Shown here: piece after piece, positions 1 to 6,357 of the stretch | Numbering within the stretch: position 1 is the stretch's first letter | Layout of the letters: every line of letters begins with the position of its first letter | DNA from: Actinomycetota bacterium | GTDB lineage: Bacteria; Actinomycetota; Acidimicrobiia; Acidimicrobiales; JACDEA01 | DNA length: 6,996 nt | NCBI GenBank assembly: GCA_013816725.1 | Contig: JACDEA010000116.1 | Coordinates: forward strand, 1 to 6,996 | Reading direction: 5' to 3' | The notes under the pieces: generated by a model | What the model was told of the DNA's origin: nothing | The model's database searches: none | The model's input: the letters and a program-made list of their open reading frames with translations, nothing else | Translations under genes and position numbers: made by a program

Positions 1-1473
1 GGTCAGCGGCGAGGACTGCACGTGGGCAAAGCCCATCGCCTCGCCGACGATGCGCAACGAGTCGAACTCCTCGGGGGTCCACCAGCGCTCTACGGGCAGG
101 TGGCGCGCCGTCGGGCGCAGGTACTGGCCGACGGTCACGATATCGACGCCCACGCTGCGCAGGTCGACCAGTGCAGCGACCACTTCGCTCTCGGTTTCGC
201 CCAGTCCTACCATCACGCCCGACTTCGTGGTCAGTCCGGCGGCCTTGGCCCGGGCCAGCACCGCCAGGCTGCGGGCGTAGCTCGCCGACGGTCGCACGCG
301 CTCTTGTAGGCGGGCCACCGTCTCGAGGTTGTGGTTCAGCACGTCGGGGCGGGCCGCGAAGATCGTGTCGAGCGCGACCGGATCGCCCTTGCAATCCGGG
401 ATGAGCACCTCCACCGCGGTGCCCGGCGAACGGCGCCGCACGGCCCGGATGACGTCGGCGAACGCGCCAGCGCCGCCGTCGGGCAGGTCGTCGCGGGCCA
501 CGGCGGTGACAACCGCGTGCGTCAGATCCATCTGCACGACCGCGGCGGCGACGCGGCCGGGCTCGGCCGGATCGGGTCGGCCCGACGGCTTGCGGGTGTC
601 GACGAGACAGAAGCCACACGCCCGTGTGCACCGGTCGCCGTTGATCATGAACGTGGCCGTGCCGCTGGCCCAGCACTCGTAGATGTTGGGACAACCCGCT
701 TCTTCGCACACGGTCACGAGGTCGAACGACCGCATCGTCCGCTTCAGTTCGCGATACCCGACGCCCATGTCGGCCTTCGTGCGAAGCCACGCCGGCTTGC
801 GCCCGACGGCGACGCTGATTTCCTGCGCGCGTCGCCGGCGGGGGGCGACATCGTGGCGGTCACCGCCGACCCGGCGGGCGAACGCATCGACCACGTCGGC
901 CATGGACGCATGCACGCCCTCACGAGCCAGCGACGTGACCTCCTTGTCGCGGATCCCACAGGGCACGATGTGGTCGAACATCGTCATGTCGGGGTCGACA
1001 TTGAGCGCGAACCCGTGCATCGACCGGCCCTTGGAAATGCGCACGCCGATCGCGCATATCTTGCGGCCGCCGACCCACACGCCGGGGTAATCGGCGACGC
1101 GCGTCGCGCCGGGGAGGCCGAGATCGCCGAGCACGTCGATCACCAACTGCTCGATCCCGTGCACGTAGCGGGGCGTGGCGTCGGGGCCCGATTCCACGTT
1201 GGTGATCGGGTAACCGACCAGCTGACCGGGACCGTGGTACGTCACGTCGCCGCCGCGATCGGTCTTCACGAGTTCGGCGCCCACGCTGGCCGGGGGCACC
1301 AGCACGTGCTCGAGCTTGGCTCGCACACCGAGCGTGTACACGTGCGGATGCTCGAGCAGCAGGAGCGCATCGTCGGTGCCGTGCTCCCACATGGCCGACA
1401 TGACTGCATGGGCGTCGCGGTAGCGGACCCGCCCCAGCCACCGCACCCGGTCGACCCGGGGGCTACGACCCAC
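1..1473 (-). CDS. LipB-LipA fusion: octanoyltransferase + lipoyl synthase (3' end beyond window)
   Basis: One open frame of 491 visible codons joins both enzymes of de novo lipoylation. Residues 1-202 are LipB, which moves octanoate from ACP to the E2 lipoyl lysine. It shows RGGDVTYHGPGQ (73-84), GGRKICAIG with the catalytic-type Lys138, and PCG with the nucleophile-type Cys172. After an Arg-rich linker (about 203-224) comes LipA, which inserts two sulfurs at C6 and C8. It has the auxiliary cluster motif CX4CX5C (Cys256, 261, 267) and the radical-SAM motif CX3CX2C (Cys282, 286, 289). No stop lies between the domains. The usual C-terminal RSSY motif would fall just past the left edge, so roughly 10-20 residues are missing. 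Start GTG 1473 overlaps the E2 stop by one base (TAGTG); GTG 1446 is an alternative. A separate LipA could only start inside LipB, at ATG 903 or GTG 894. Domain identities are seen directly; that the protein stays fused is inference. Confidence 0.93.
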   Translation of the reverse strand, partial: MGRSPRVDRVRWLGRVRYRDAHAVMSAMWEHGTDDALLLLEHPHVYTLGVRAKLEHVLVPPASVGAELVKTDRGGDVTYHGPGQLVGYPITNVESGPDATPRYVHGIEQLVIDVLGDLGLPGATRVADYPGVWVGGRKICAIGVRISKGRSMHGFALNVDPDMTMFDHIVPCGIRDKEVTSLAREGVHASMADVVDAFARRVGGDRHDVAPRRRRAQEISVAVGRKPAWLRTKADMGVGYRELKRTMRSFDLVTVCEEAGCPNIYECWASGTATFMINGDRCTRACGFCLVDTRKPSGRPDPAEPGRVAAAVVQMDLTHAVVTAVARDDLPDGGAGAFADVIRAVRRRSPGTAVEVLIPDCKGDPVALDTIFAARPDVLNHNLETVARLQERVRPSASYARSLAVLARAKAAGLTTKSGVMVGLGETESEVVAALVDLRSVGVDIVTVGQYLRPTARHLPVERWWTPEEFDSLRIVGEAMGFAHVQSSPLT

Positions 1474-2894
1474 TACAGCTCTTGCTGCCAGTCGCGCGTT
1501 TCCAGGATCTCGCGCACGTTGGCCAAAAACGCCGCGGCGTAGGCGCCGTCATACGCGCGGTGGTCGAAGCTGATCGCCAGGTTGCCGATCGGGTGCACCG
1601 CGACGGCCCAGTCGTCGTCGCCCACCGCGATCGCCACCGGCTTCATCTTCACGCCGTCCGTCGACAAGATGGCGACCTGGGGCTGGTTGATGATCGGGCC
1701 GGTGATGAGCGTGCCGTACCCCCCGGCGTTGGTGATCGTGAACGTGCCGCCCGAGATATCGTCGGCGCTCAGCTTCTTGCTCCGCGCCTTGCCGGCCAGC
1801 TCCGCAATCTCGCGGGCCAGGGCCCGCAAGCGCTTGGCGTCGGCGTCGTGGACGACCGGGACGATGAGGCCCTCGAAATTGAGGTCGACGGCGACACCCA
1901 GGTTGACGTAGTGGTGCACGACGAGTTCGTTTTCGCCCACCGACGCGTTGACGCGAGGGAACTCGCGAATGGCGTCTATGACGGCCCGGGCGATGAACGG
2001 GAGGTAGTTGAGGCTGACGCCCTCCTCGGCTTTGAACTGTTCCTTGATCGGCACACGCGCCCGCTCGACGTTGTCGAAGTCGACCTCGATGACGACGAGC
2101 GTGTGGGCCGAGGTCGACAGCGACCGCGTCATGTGCTCGGCCGTGCGCTTGCGGATGTTGGAGAAGGGAATGGCCTCGTCCCGCTGCCCGGGCGTGACCT
2201 TGGCCGCCGGTGCCGGTGCCGGCTCGGCCTTCTCCTCGGCCGCCGGCGACGGCGCGGTCGAGGACGGTGCTGTCGGTGCGGTCGAGGCCTTGGCCCCGCC
2301 GCCCTCGACGACGGCGAGAACGTCGGCCCTGGTGATGCGGCCGCCGGACCCGGTGCCCGTGATCTGCGTCGGGTCGAGGCCGTGCTCGGCGATCAGCCTC
2401 CGAACCACCGGCGAGAACGACTTGGCCGCGCCGCCCGAAGCGGGAGCGTCGGGCGGTTGTGGCGACGGTTCTTCTGCTTGTGCTTCTGGTGCTTGTGGTT
2501 CTTCTTGCGGCTGCTTCTCGGGCGGTTCGGCGCTGCCGTCGGCTTGGTCGGTGGCCTGCTCCTCGGGGGCGCCGGCCTGTTCGGCTTCCGCGGCCTCGAT
2601 CGGCGCCTCGCCCGCGCTGTCCGTCGCGGGCGCCGCAGCTGCGCCGTTGCCGGAGGGAGCCTCCTCGGAGATGACCGCGAGCTTCACGCCGACCTCCACG
2701 GTCTCGCCCTCGGCGACGAGGATCTCGGCGAGGAACCCCGACGTCGGCGCCGGCACCTCGGAGTCGACCTTGTCGGTCGAAACCTCGAAGAGGACCTCGT
2801 CCTCCTCGATGCGGTCGCCGACCTGCTTGGCCCACCGCGTGATCGTTCCCTCGGTGACGGTCTCCCCGAGCTGCGGCATCGTGATGTCAGCCAT
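1473..2894 (-). CDS. 2-oxoacid dehydrogenase E2, dihydrolipoamide acyltransferase
   Basis: This 473-residue core protein transfers the acyl group from E1 to CoA through a swinging lipoyl arm, in the cytoplasm. It has one lipoyl domain (1-77) with the modified lysine in STDKVDSEVPAP (Lys42). An Ala/Pro/Glu linker follows (78-157), then the peripheral subunit-binding domain (about 160-197), a second Ala/Pro linker (200-235) and the catalytic domain (238-473) with DHRAYDGA (His445, Asp449). Start ATG 2894 shares a base with the lpd stop (TGATG) and begins at the canonical MADITMPQLGETV. Reading the frame further upstream, to 3047, would only add lpd antiphase sequence. Sequence alone does not settle whether the substrate is pyruvate (DlaT-like) or 2-oxoglutarate (SucB-like). 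The neighbouring lpd and lip genes and mycobacterial synteny suggest DlaT. The first linker has an odd A-ending codon run (2469-2507). Confidence 0.95.
   Translation of the reverse strand: MADITMPQLGETVTEGTITRWAKQVGDRIEEDEVLFEVSTDKVDSEVPAPTSGFLAEILVAEGETVEVGVKLAVISEEAPSGNGAAAAPATDSAGEAPIEAAEAEQAGAPEEQATDQADGSAEPPEKQPQEEPQAPEAQAEEPSPQPPDAPASGGAAKSFSPVVRRLIAEHGLDPTQITGTGSGGRITRADVLAVVEGGGAKASTAPTAPSSTAPSPAAEEKAEPAPAPAAKVTPGQRDEAIPFSNIRKRTAEHMTRSLSTSAHTLVVIEVDFDNVERARVPIKEQFKAEEGVSLNYLPFIARAVIDAIREFPRVNASVGENELVVHHYVNLGVAVDLNFEGLIVPVVHDADAKRLRALAREIAELAGKARSKKLSADDISGGTFTITNAGGYGTLITGPIINQPQVAILSTDGVKMKPVAIAVGDDDWAVAVHPIGNLAISFDHRAYDGAYAAAFLANVREILETRDWQQEL
1479..1483 (-). promoter_or_regulatory. 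Shine-Dalgarno-like AAGAG for the lipB-lipA frame
   Basis: AAGAG lies inside the last codons of the E2 gene, five bases before GTG 1473. It favours this start over GTG 1446, whose upstream sequence is less SD-like. It is a modest match. Confidence 0.45.
2469..2507 (-). other. Run of 13 A-ending codons in the E2 linker
   Basis: Codons for residues 130-142 (QEEPQAPEAQAEE) all end in A: CAA, GAA, CCA and GCA only. The flanking codons prefer G or C in third position. It lies wholly inside the flexible linker between the lipoyl and subunit-binding domains, where sequence constraint is low. Confidence 0.9.
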
Positions 2895-4282
2895 CAGCCG
2901 TGCAATCCCCTTCCAGTGAGGGCCAGCACCGTCTCGCCGAACGTCTCGGAGAGCGTGGGGTGCGGCTGTATGAAGTGGCCGACCTCCTCGGGGGTCGCTT
3001 CCCAGTTCACGGCCAGGTACCCCTGCCCGAGCTGCTCGGTGACCCACGGTCCGACCATATGAACGCCCACGATGCGGCCAGCCTTGCCGTCGGGAAGCTT
3101 TTCGGCGATCACCTTCACCAGCCCCTCTGGCTCACCGATGATGAGCGCCCGGCCGTTGCCCACGAAACGGTGCTTCGCCACCATGACGTCCATACCGGCC
3201 TCTTTGGCCGCCGCTTCGGAGAGCCCGGCGAACGCGACCTCCGGATAGCAGTAGATGCACCAGGGCACGGCGCCGTAGTCGACCGGCGTGGCGTCCTCGC
3301 CCAGGATGTCGCGCACGGCGACCATGGCCTCGGCGAATCCCACGTGCGCGAGTTGCGGTGTGGCCACCAGGTCGCCGACCGCGTAGACGCCGTCGGCCGT
3401 CGTGCGCATGCGTTCGTCGACGGTCACGAATCCGCGTCCGTCCAGTTCGACCTCGGTGCCCTCAGCGAGGAGGCCGTCGGAGAGCGGACGGCGACCGACG
3501 GAGACGACCACGCAGTCGACGGTGATCTGCTCGCCGTCGCCGAACGACACGGTGGTGCCGGAATCGCCCGGCGTGTGGCCCCGTACTTCGACGCCGGTGC
3601 GCACGTCGATGCCCCGCTTCTTGAACGACTTGGCCACCACGTCGACGACGTCCTTGTCGCAGCCCGGGAGCATCTTGGGGAGCGCCTCGAGAATCGTGAC
3701 CTGCACGCCGAGGTCGCTCATCATCGACGCGAACTCGCAACCGATGGCGCCGCCGCCGATCACCACCGCGGTAGCCGGGAGCTTGTCCAACGAGAGCACC
3801 TCGTCGGAGGTCAGTACGTACTCGCCGTCGGCGTCGAAACCGGGGATCGTCCGCGGCACCGACCCGCTGGCCAGGATCACGTGCTTGGCCTTCAACTCGC
3901 TGCCGTCGTCGACCTTCACCGTCTTGTTGGCCGCCAGTGATCCGGTGCCTTTGACCACCGTGATCTTGCGCTGCTTCAGCAGGCCTTGCAGACCCTTCCA
4001 CAGTTGGTCGACGACCTTCTGCTTGCGCGCCTGGCTGACGGCGAAGTCGATCGACGGCGGCTCGGCTTGCACGCCGAACTCCTTGGCGCCCGACACCGTG
4101 CGGAACACCGTCGCCGTCTCGAGGAACTCCTTGGCCGGAATGCAGCCGCGGTGGAGGCACGTGCCGCCGACCTTGTCCTTCTCGACGATCGCGATGTTGA
4201 GCCCGGCGCCGGCGCCGTAGAGCGCAGCTGCGTAGCCGCCGGGCCCGCCACCGATCACGACCACGTCGAACTGCTCAGCCAT
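2894..4282 (-). CDS. lpd: Dihydrolipoamide dehydrogenase (E3)
   Basis: This 462-residue flavoprotein reoxidises dihydrolipoyl groups on E2 and passes electrons to NAD+. The N-terminal FAD fold has GGGPGGYAAALYG (11-23). The redox disulfide is in GGTCLHRGCIPAK (Cys42, Cys47). The NAD fold has VVIGGGAIGCEFAS (173-186). A second flavin motif is YAVGDL (300-305). The dimer domain ends in the catalytic His-Glu pair of HPTLSETFGE (His441, Glu446). Length and all motifs are normal for the family. Residues 341-346 read WCIYCY where many relatives have a less cysteine-rich PxVIYT-like stretch, giving an extra CxxC pair (342, 345). AGGG eight bases upstream supports ATG 4282. The gene follows the small membrane ORF by 15 bases and overlaps E2 by one base, so it most likely serves that complex. 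Confidence 0.97.
   Translation of the reverse strand: MAEQFDVVVIGGGPGGYAAALYGAGAGLNIAIVEKDKVGGTCLHRGCIPAKEFLETATVFRTVSGAKEFGVQAEPPSIDFAVSQARKQKVVDQLWKGLQGLLKQRKITVVKGTGSLAANKTVKVDDGSELKAKHVILASGSVPRTIPGFDADGEYVLTSDEVLSLDKLPATAVVIGGGAIGCEFASMMSDLGVQVTILEALPKMLPGCDKDVVDVVAKSFKKRGIDVRTGVEVRGHTPGDSGTTVSFGDGEQITVDCVVVSVGRRPLSDGLLAEGTEVELDGRGFVTVDERMRTTADGVYAVGDLVATPQLAHVGFAEAMVAVRDILGEDATPVDYGAVPWCIYCYPEVAFAGLSEAAAKEAGMDVMVAKHRFVGNGRALIIGEPEGLVKVIAEKLPDGKAGRIVGVHMVGPWVTEQLGQGYLAVNWEATPEEVGHFIQPHPTLSETFGETVLALTGRGLHG
2907..2914 (-). promoter_or_regulatory. Shine-Dalgarno GGAAGGGG for the E2 gene
   Basis: GGAAGGGG lies within the last codons of lpd, 12 bases before ATG 2894. Spacing is a little long, but this is one of the stronger ribosome-binding matches in the operon. 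It supports the ATG that overlaps the lpd stop. Confidence 0.55.
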
Positions 4283-4290
4283 GTCGGAAA

Positions 4291-4296
4291 CCCTAG
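4291..4296 (-). promoter_or_regulatory. Shine-Dalgarno (CTAGGG) of lpd
   Basis: AGGG sits eight bases before the lpd ATG, in the 15-base gap after the small membrane ORF. It suggests lpd can initiate independently and not only by coupling. Confidence 0.5.
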
Positions 4297-4297
4297 G

Positions 4298-4387
4298 TCA
4301 GCGGGCTAGCAAGACTTGCAGGGCGAAGGCGACCAGGATGAGCAGCCCGGTCGCCAAAGCGATTGCGATCAGCGTGCGGGTCGGCAC
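4298..4387 (-). CDS. 29-residue single-span membrane protein, hypothetical
   Basis: A GTG-started ORF of 29 codons fills the gap between thiG and lpd. Its product starts MPTRTLIAIALATG, continues as an unbroken hydrophobic segment (about 5-28) and ends in a single Arg before TGA. That is one membrane helix with a positively charged residue near each end. GTG 4387 lies one base after the thiG stop, in the same TGACGTG arrangement seen at the thiS-thiG junction, with GGGG eight bases upstream. The stop is 15 bases before lpd. No known family is recognised. It could be a small operon partner, or a chance ORF of a GC-rich gap. The clean hydrophobic composition and tight junctions favour a real gene. 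Confidence 0.6.
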   Translation of the reverse strand: MPTRTLIAIALATGLLILVAFALQVLLAR

Positions 4388-4388
4388 G

Positions 4389-5165
4389 TCAGTCGCCCCA
4401 CTCGGCCATGCCGTCTGACGGGCTCGACGGCTCGGCGTAGCGTCGGGTGGGGATGCGCCCGGCCCGGTAGGCGGCGCGACCGGCCCGCACCGCGTCGCGC
4501 ATGGCCTCGGCCATCAGCGCCGGCTGTTGCGCGCGAGTGACGGCGTTGGCCAACAGCACGGCGTCGCAGCCGAGTTCCATGGCCAGCGCCGCGTCCGACG
4601 CGGTGCCGATGCCGGCGTCCAACACCACCGGCACGGTGACGGCCTCGCGCACCAGGGCGATGTTGTACGGGTTGCGGATCCCGGCCCCGCTGCCGATGGG
4701 CGAGCCGAGCGGCATCACCGCCGCGCACCCCACGTCCTCCAGCCGGCGAGCGACGATGGGATCGTCGTTGGTGTACGGGAGCACGGTGAACCCGTCGTCC
4801 ACCAGTTCGGCGGCGGCGGCGACCAACTCGACCACGTCGGGCAGCAACGTGCGGTCATCACCGATCACTTCGAGCTTCAGCCAGTCGGTCGCGAATGCTT
4901 CGCGGGCCAGCTGCGCGGTACGGACGGCGTCGCGGGCCGTGAAGCACCCCGCGGTGTTCGGGAGCAGGCGCACGCCGGCCTGCTCGAGCACGTCGAGCAG
5001 CGATCCCTTGGCCGACGGATCGACGCGGCGCACCGCGACCGTGACCATCTCGGTACCCGACGCGGCGAGAGCCCGGGCCAGAACCTCGAGACTGGGAGCG
5101 CCGCCGGTACCGAGGATCAGGCGCGACTCGAACTTCTGGTCGCCGATGACGAGAGGATCGGTCAC
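4389..5165 (-). CDS. thiG: Thiazole synthase ThiG
   Basis: This 258-residue TIM-barrel enzyme condenses deoxyxylulose 5-phosphate, dehydroglycine and sulfur from ThiS thiocarboxylate into the thiazole phosphate of thiamine. Visible family signatures are LLPNTAGCFTARDAVR (67-82), WLKLEVIGD with the Schiff-base lysine (Lys97), MPLGSPIGSGAGI (151-163, phosphate site) and DAGIGTASDAA (183-193). Length is typical, with a short hydrophilic C-terminal tail from about 243. GTG 5165 is the start: it lies one base past the thiS stop and has a good AAGGGGG upstream, and the protein then begins at the family's usual position. Cotranscription with thiO and thiS gives the complete oxidative route to the thiazole precursor. 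No pyrimidine or coupling genes (thiC, thiD, thiE) are in the window. Confidence 0.97.
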   Translation of the reverse strand: MTDPLVIGDQKFESRLILGTGGAPSLEVLARALAASGTEMVTVAVRRVDPSAKGSLLDVLEQAGVRLLPNTAGCFTARDAVRTAQLAREAFATDWLKLEVIGDDRTLLPDVVELVAAAAELVDDGFTVLPYTNDDPIVARRLEDVGCAAVMPLGSPIGSGAGIRNPYNIALVREAVTVPVVLDAGIGTASDAALAMELGCDAVLLANAVTRAQQPALMAEAMRDAVRAGRAAYRAGRIPTRRYAEPSSPSDGMAEWGD

Positions 5166-5166
5166 G

Positions 5167-5367
5167 TCATCCCCCTTGCCGCGCGGTCACGACTTCCACG
5201 CGGTCATCGTGGCAGAGCGCCGTCGAGGCCCACGCGCTGCGCGGCACGACCTCGCCGTTGACGGCCACCGCGACGCCAGTCGGGCGATCGAGAACCTGCG
5301 TGGCCAGCGTGTGCACGCTGACGCCGTCGGGCACGTCGCGCCGTTCACCGTTCACCGTCACCTTCAT
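5167..5367 (-). CDS. thiS: Sulfur carrier protein ThiS
   Basis: This 66-residue ubiquitin-fold protein carries sulfur as a C-terminal thiocarboxylate to ThiG. Family features are the beta-grasp start MKVTVNGE, the central VAVNGEVVPRSAW (33-45) and the final ARQGG, whose Gly-Gly end is the site of adenylation and thiocarboxylation. Length is normal. ATG 5367 overlaps the thiO stop by four bases (ATGA), so its translation is probably coupled to thiO. The activating enzyme (ThiF or MoeB type) is not in the window and must be supplied elsewhere. Confidence 0.95.
   Translation of the reverse strand: MKVTVNGERRDVPDGVSVHTLATQVLDRPTGVAVAVNGEVVPRSAWASTALCHDDRVEVVTARQGG
5171..5177 (-). promoter_or_regulatory. 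Shine-Dalgarno AAGGGGG of thiG
   Basis: AAGGGGG within the last codons of thiS, five bases before GTG 5165. It decides the GTG start; the ATG two bases closer (5170) runs into TGA after two codons. Confidence 0.65.
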
Positions 5368-6341
5368 CGGACCAAGTCGGCGACGAGCGACGCGGTGAGC
5401 GGGGCGAGCAGCACGCCGTTGCGGTAGTGGCCGGTGGCGACGACGACGTCGCCGCGCCGCTCGATGATCGGCCGGTTGTCGGGGGTGGCCGGTCGCAGGC
5501 CGACGCTCACCTCGACCAGCTCGAGTTCGGCCACGTCGGGCACCAGCTCGACCGCGGCGCGCAACAAGTCGTGAACGGCGCCGGCGGTAACGGTGGTGTC
5601 GTAACCCTTGTCCTCTACGGTGGCCCCGACCACGACCTCGCCGTCGGGCCGCGGCACGATGTACACGTCAAGGCCGCGGATGTTGCGTTCGACGCCGGCC
5701 TTGCCCCGCAGGCGCAACAGCTGGCCCTTGACCGGGCGCACCGGCAGCTCCACGCCGGCGATGTCACCCGACCAGCAACCGGCGGCCACCACGACGACGT
5801 CGGCGGCCGGCAACTCCGTCACCCGCTCGTGCACAAAACCCACGCCCGCGCCGCGGCACGCGTCGAGGAGCGCGGCAACGAGGGCGCGGGGATCGACCTG
5901 GTGGTCGCCGGCCACGAGGAGGCCACCGCGCACGCTCGGGGTGAGACCGGGCTCCATCTCACGGCAGATTCCGGCCCGCACCTTGGTGACGTCGAGGCCG
6001 AGGTCGCGTTGGAACGCGGCCAGACGGTCGAGGGCAACGAGGTCGTCGTTGTCGCGAGCCACCACCAACGTGCCGCAGGGCAGGTAGCCCGTCGACCGCC
6101 CGGTGGCCGCCTCCAGCTGGGCGACGAAGCTCGGGTACTGGCGGGCCGACTCGAGGTTCATGGCCAGCAGCAACTCCTCGCCGAACTGCACCTCGGTGAC
6201 CGGCGCCAGCATTCCGGCGGCCACGTGCGACGCACCCGACCCCGGCGCGGCGTCGTGCACCGTCACCGCGTCGCCCCGCTGCGCGAGCCGCCACGCGATC
6301 GAGAGCCCGATGACCCCCCCGCCGACCACGGCAACCTTCAC
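5364..6341 (-). CDS. thiO: Glycine oxidase ThiO (FAD-dependent)
   Basis: This 325-residue D-amino-acid-oxidase-like flavoenzyme oxidises glycine to iminoglycolate (dehydroglycine), the C-N donor for ThiG, using O2. The dinucleotide-binding motif VAVVGGGVIGLSIAWRLA lies at residues 3-20, followed by the SGASHVAAGMLAP segment (35-47) usual for ThiO. The C-terminus has GLRPATPDNRP (281-291) and GHYRNGVLLAP (304-314), with the substrate-type Arg307. GTG 6341 is chosen because the flavin motif then begins at the family's normal position. A TTG at 6371 would add ten unlike residues that lie partly in the palindrome. No good SD precedes GTG 6341; a run of seven G includes its first base. It heads the operon, and use of ThiO rather than ThiH implies an aerobic organism. 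An acting-on-other-amine DAO is possible but unlikely beside thiS and thiG. Confidence 0.94.
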   Translation of the reverse strand: MKVAVVGGGVIGLSIAWRLAQRGDAVTVHDAAPGSGASHVAAGMLAPVTEVQFGEELLLAMNLESARQYPSFVAQLEAATGRSTGYLPCGTLVVARDNDDLVALDRLAAFQRDLGLDVTKVRAGICREMEPGLTPSVRGGLLVAGDHQVDPRALVAALLDACRGAGVGFVHERVTELPAADVVVVAAGCWSGDIAGVELPVRPVKGQLLRLRGKAGVERNIRGLDVYIVPRPDGEVVVGATVEDKGYDTTVTAGAVHDLLRAAVELVPDVAELELVEVSVGLRPATPDNRPIIERRGDVVVATGHYRNGVLLAPLTASLVADLVR

Positions 6342-6357
6342 CCCCCCATCTTCGCCC

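Noticed and set aside
920..1441. Minus-strand open frame starting near 1441
   Set aside because: It is one base out of the LipB frame and yields an Arg-rich sequence. The LipB motifs are all in the frame from 1473.
331..1542. Long plus-strand open frame opposite lipB-lipA
   Set aside because: It is antisense to conserved LipB/LipA residues, rich in Arg, His and Gly, and has no recognisable family. Such frames arise from high third-position GC.
2895..3047. Upstream extension of the E2 start
   Set aside because: The extra 51 residues are out-of-frame lpd sequence. ATG 2894 gives the canonical lipoyl-domain start and overlaps the lpd stop.
1482..3062. Long plus-strand open frame (526 codons) opposite E2
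   Set aside because: It mirrors the E2 codons and gives low-complexity Arg/Leu/Gly protein. The minus strand encodes a complete E2 with every motif.
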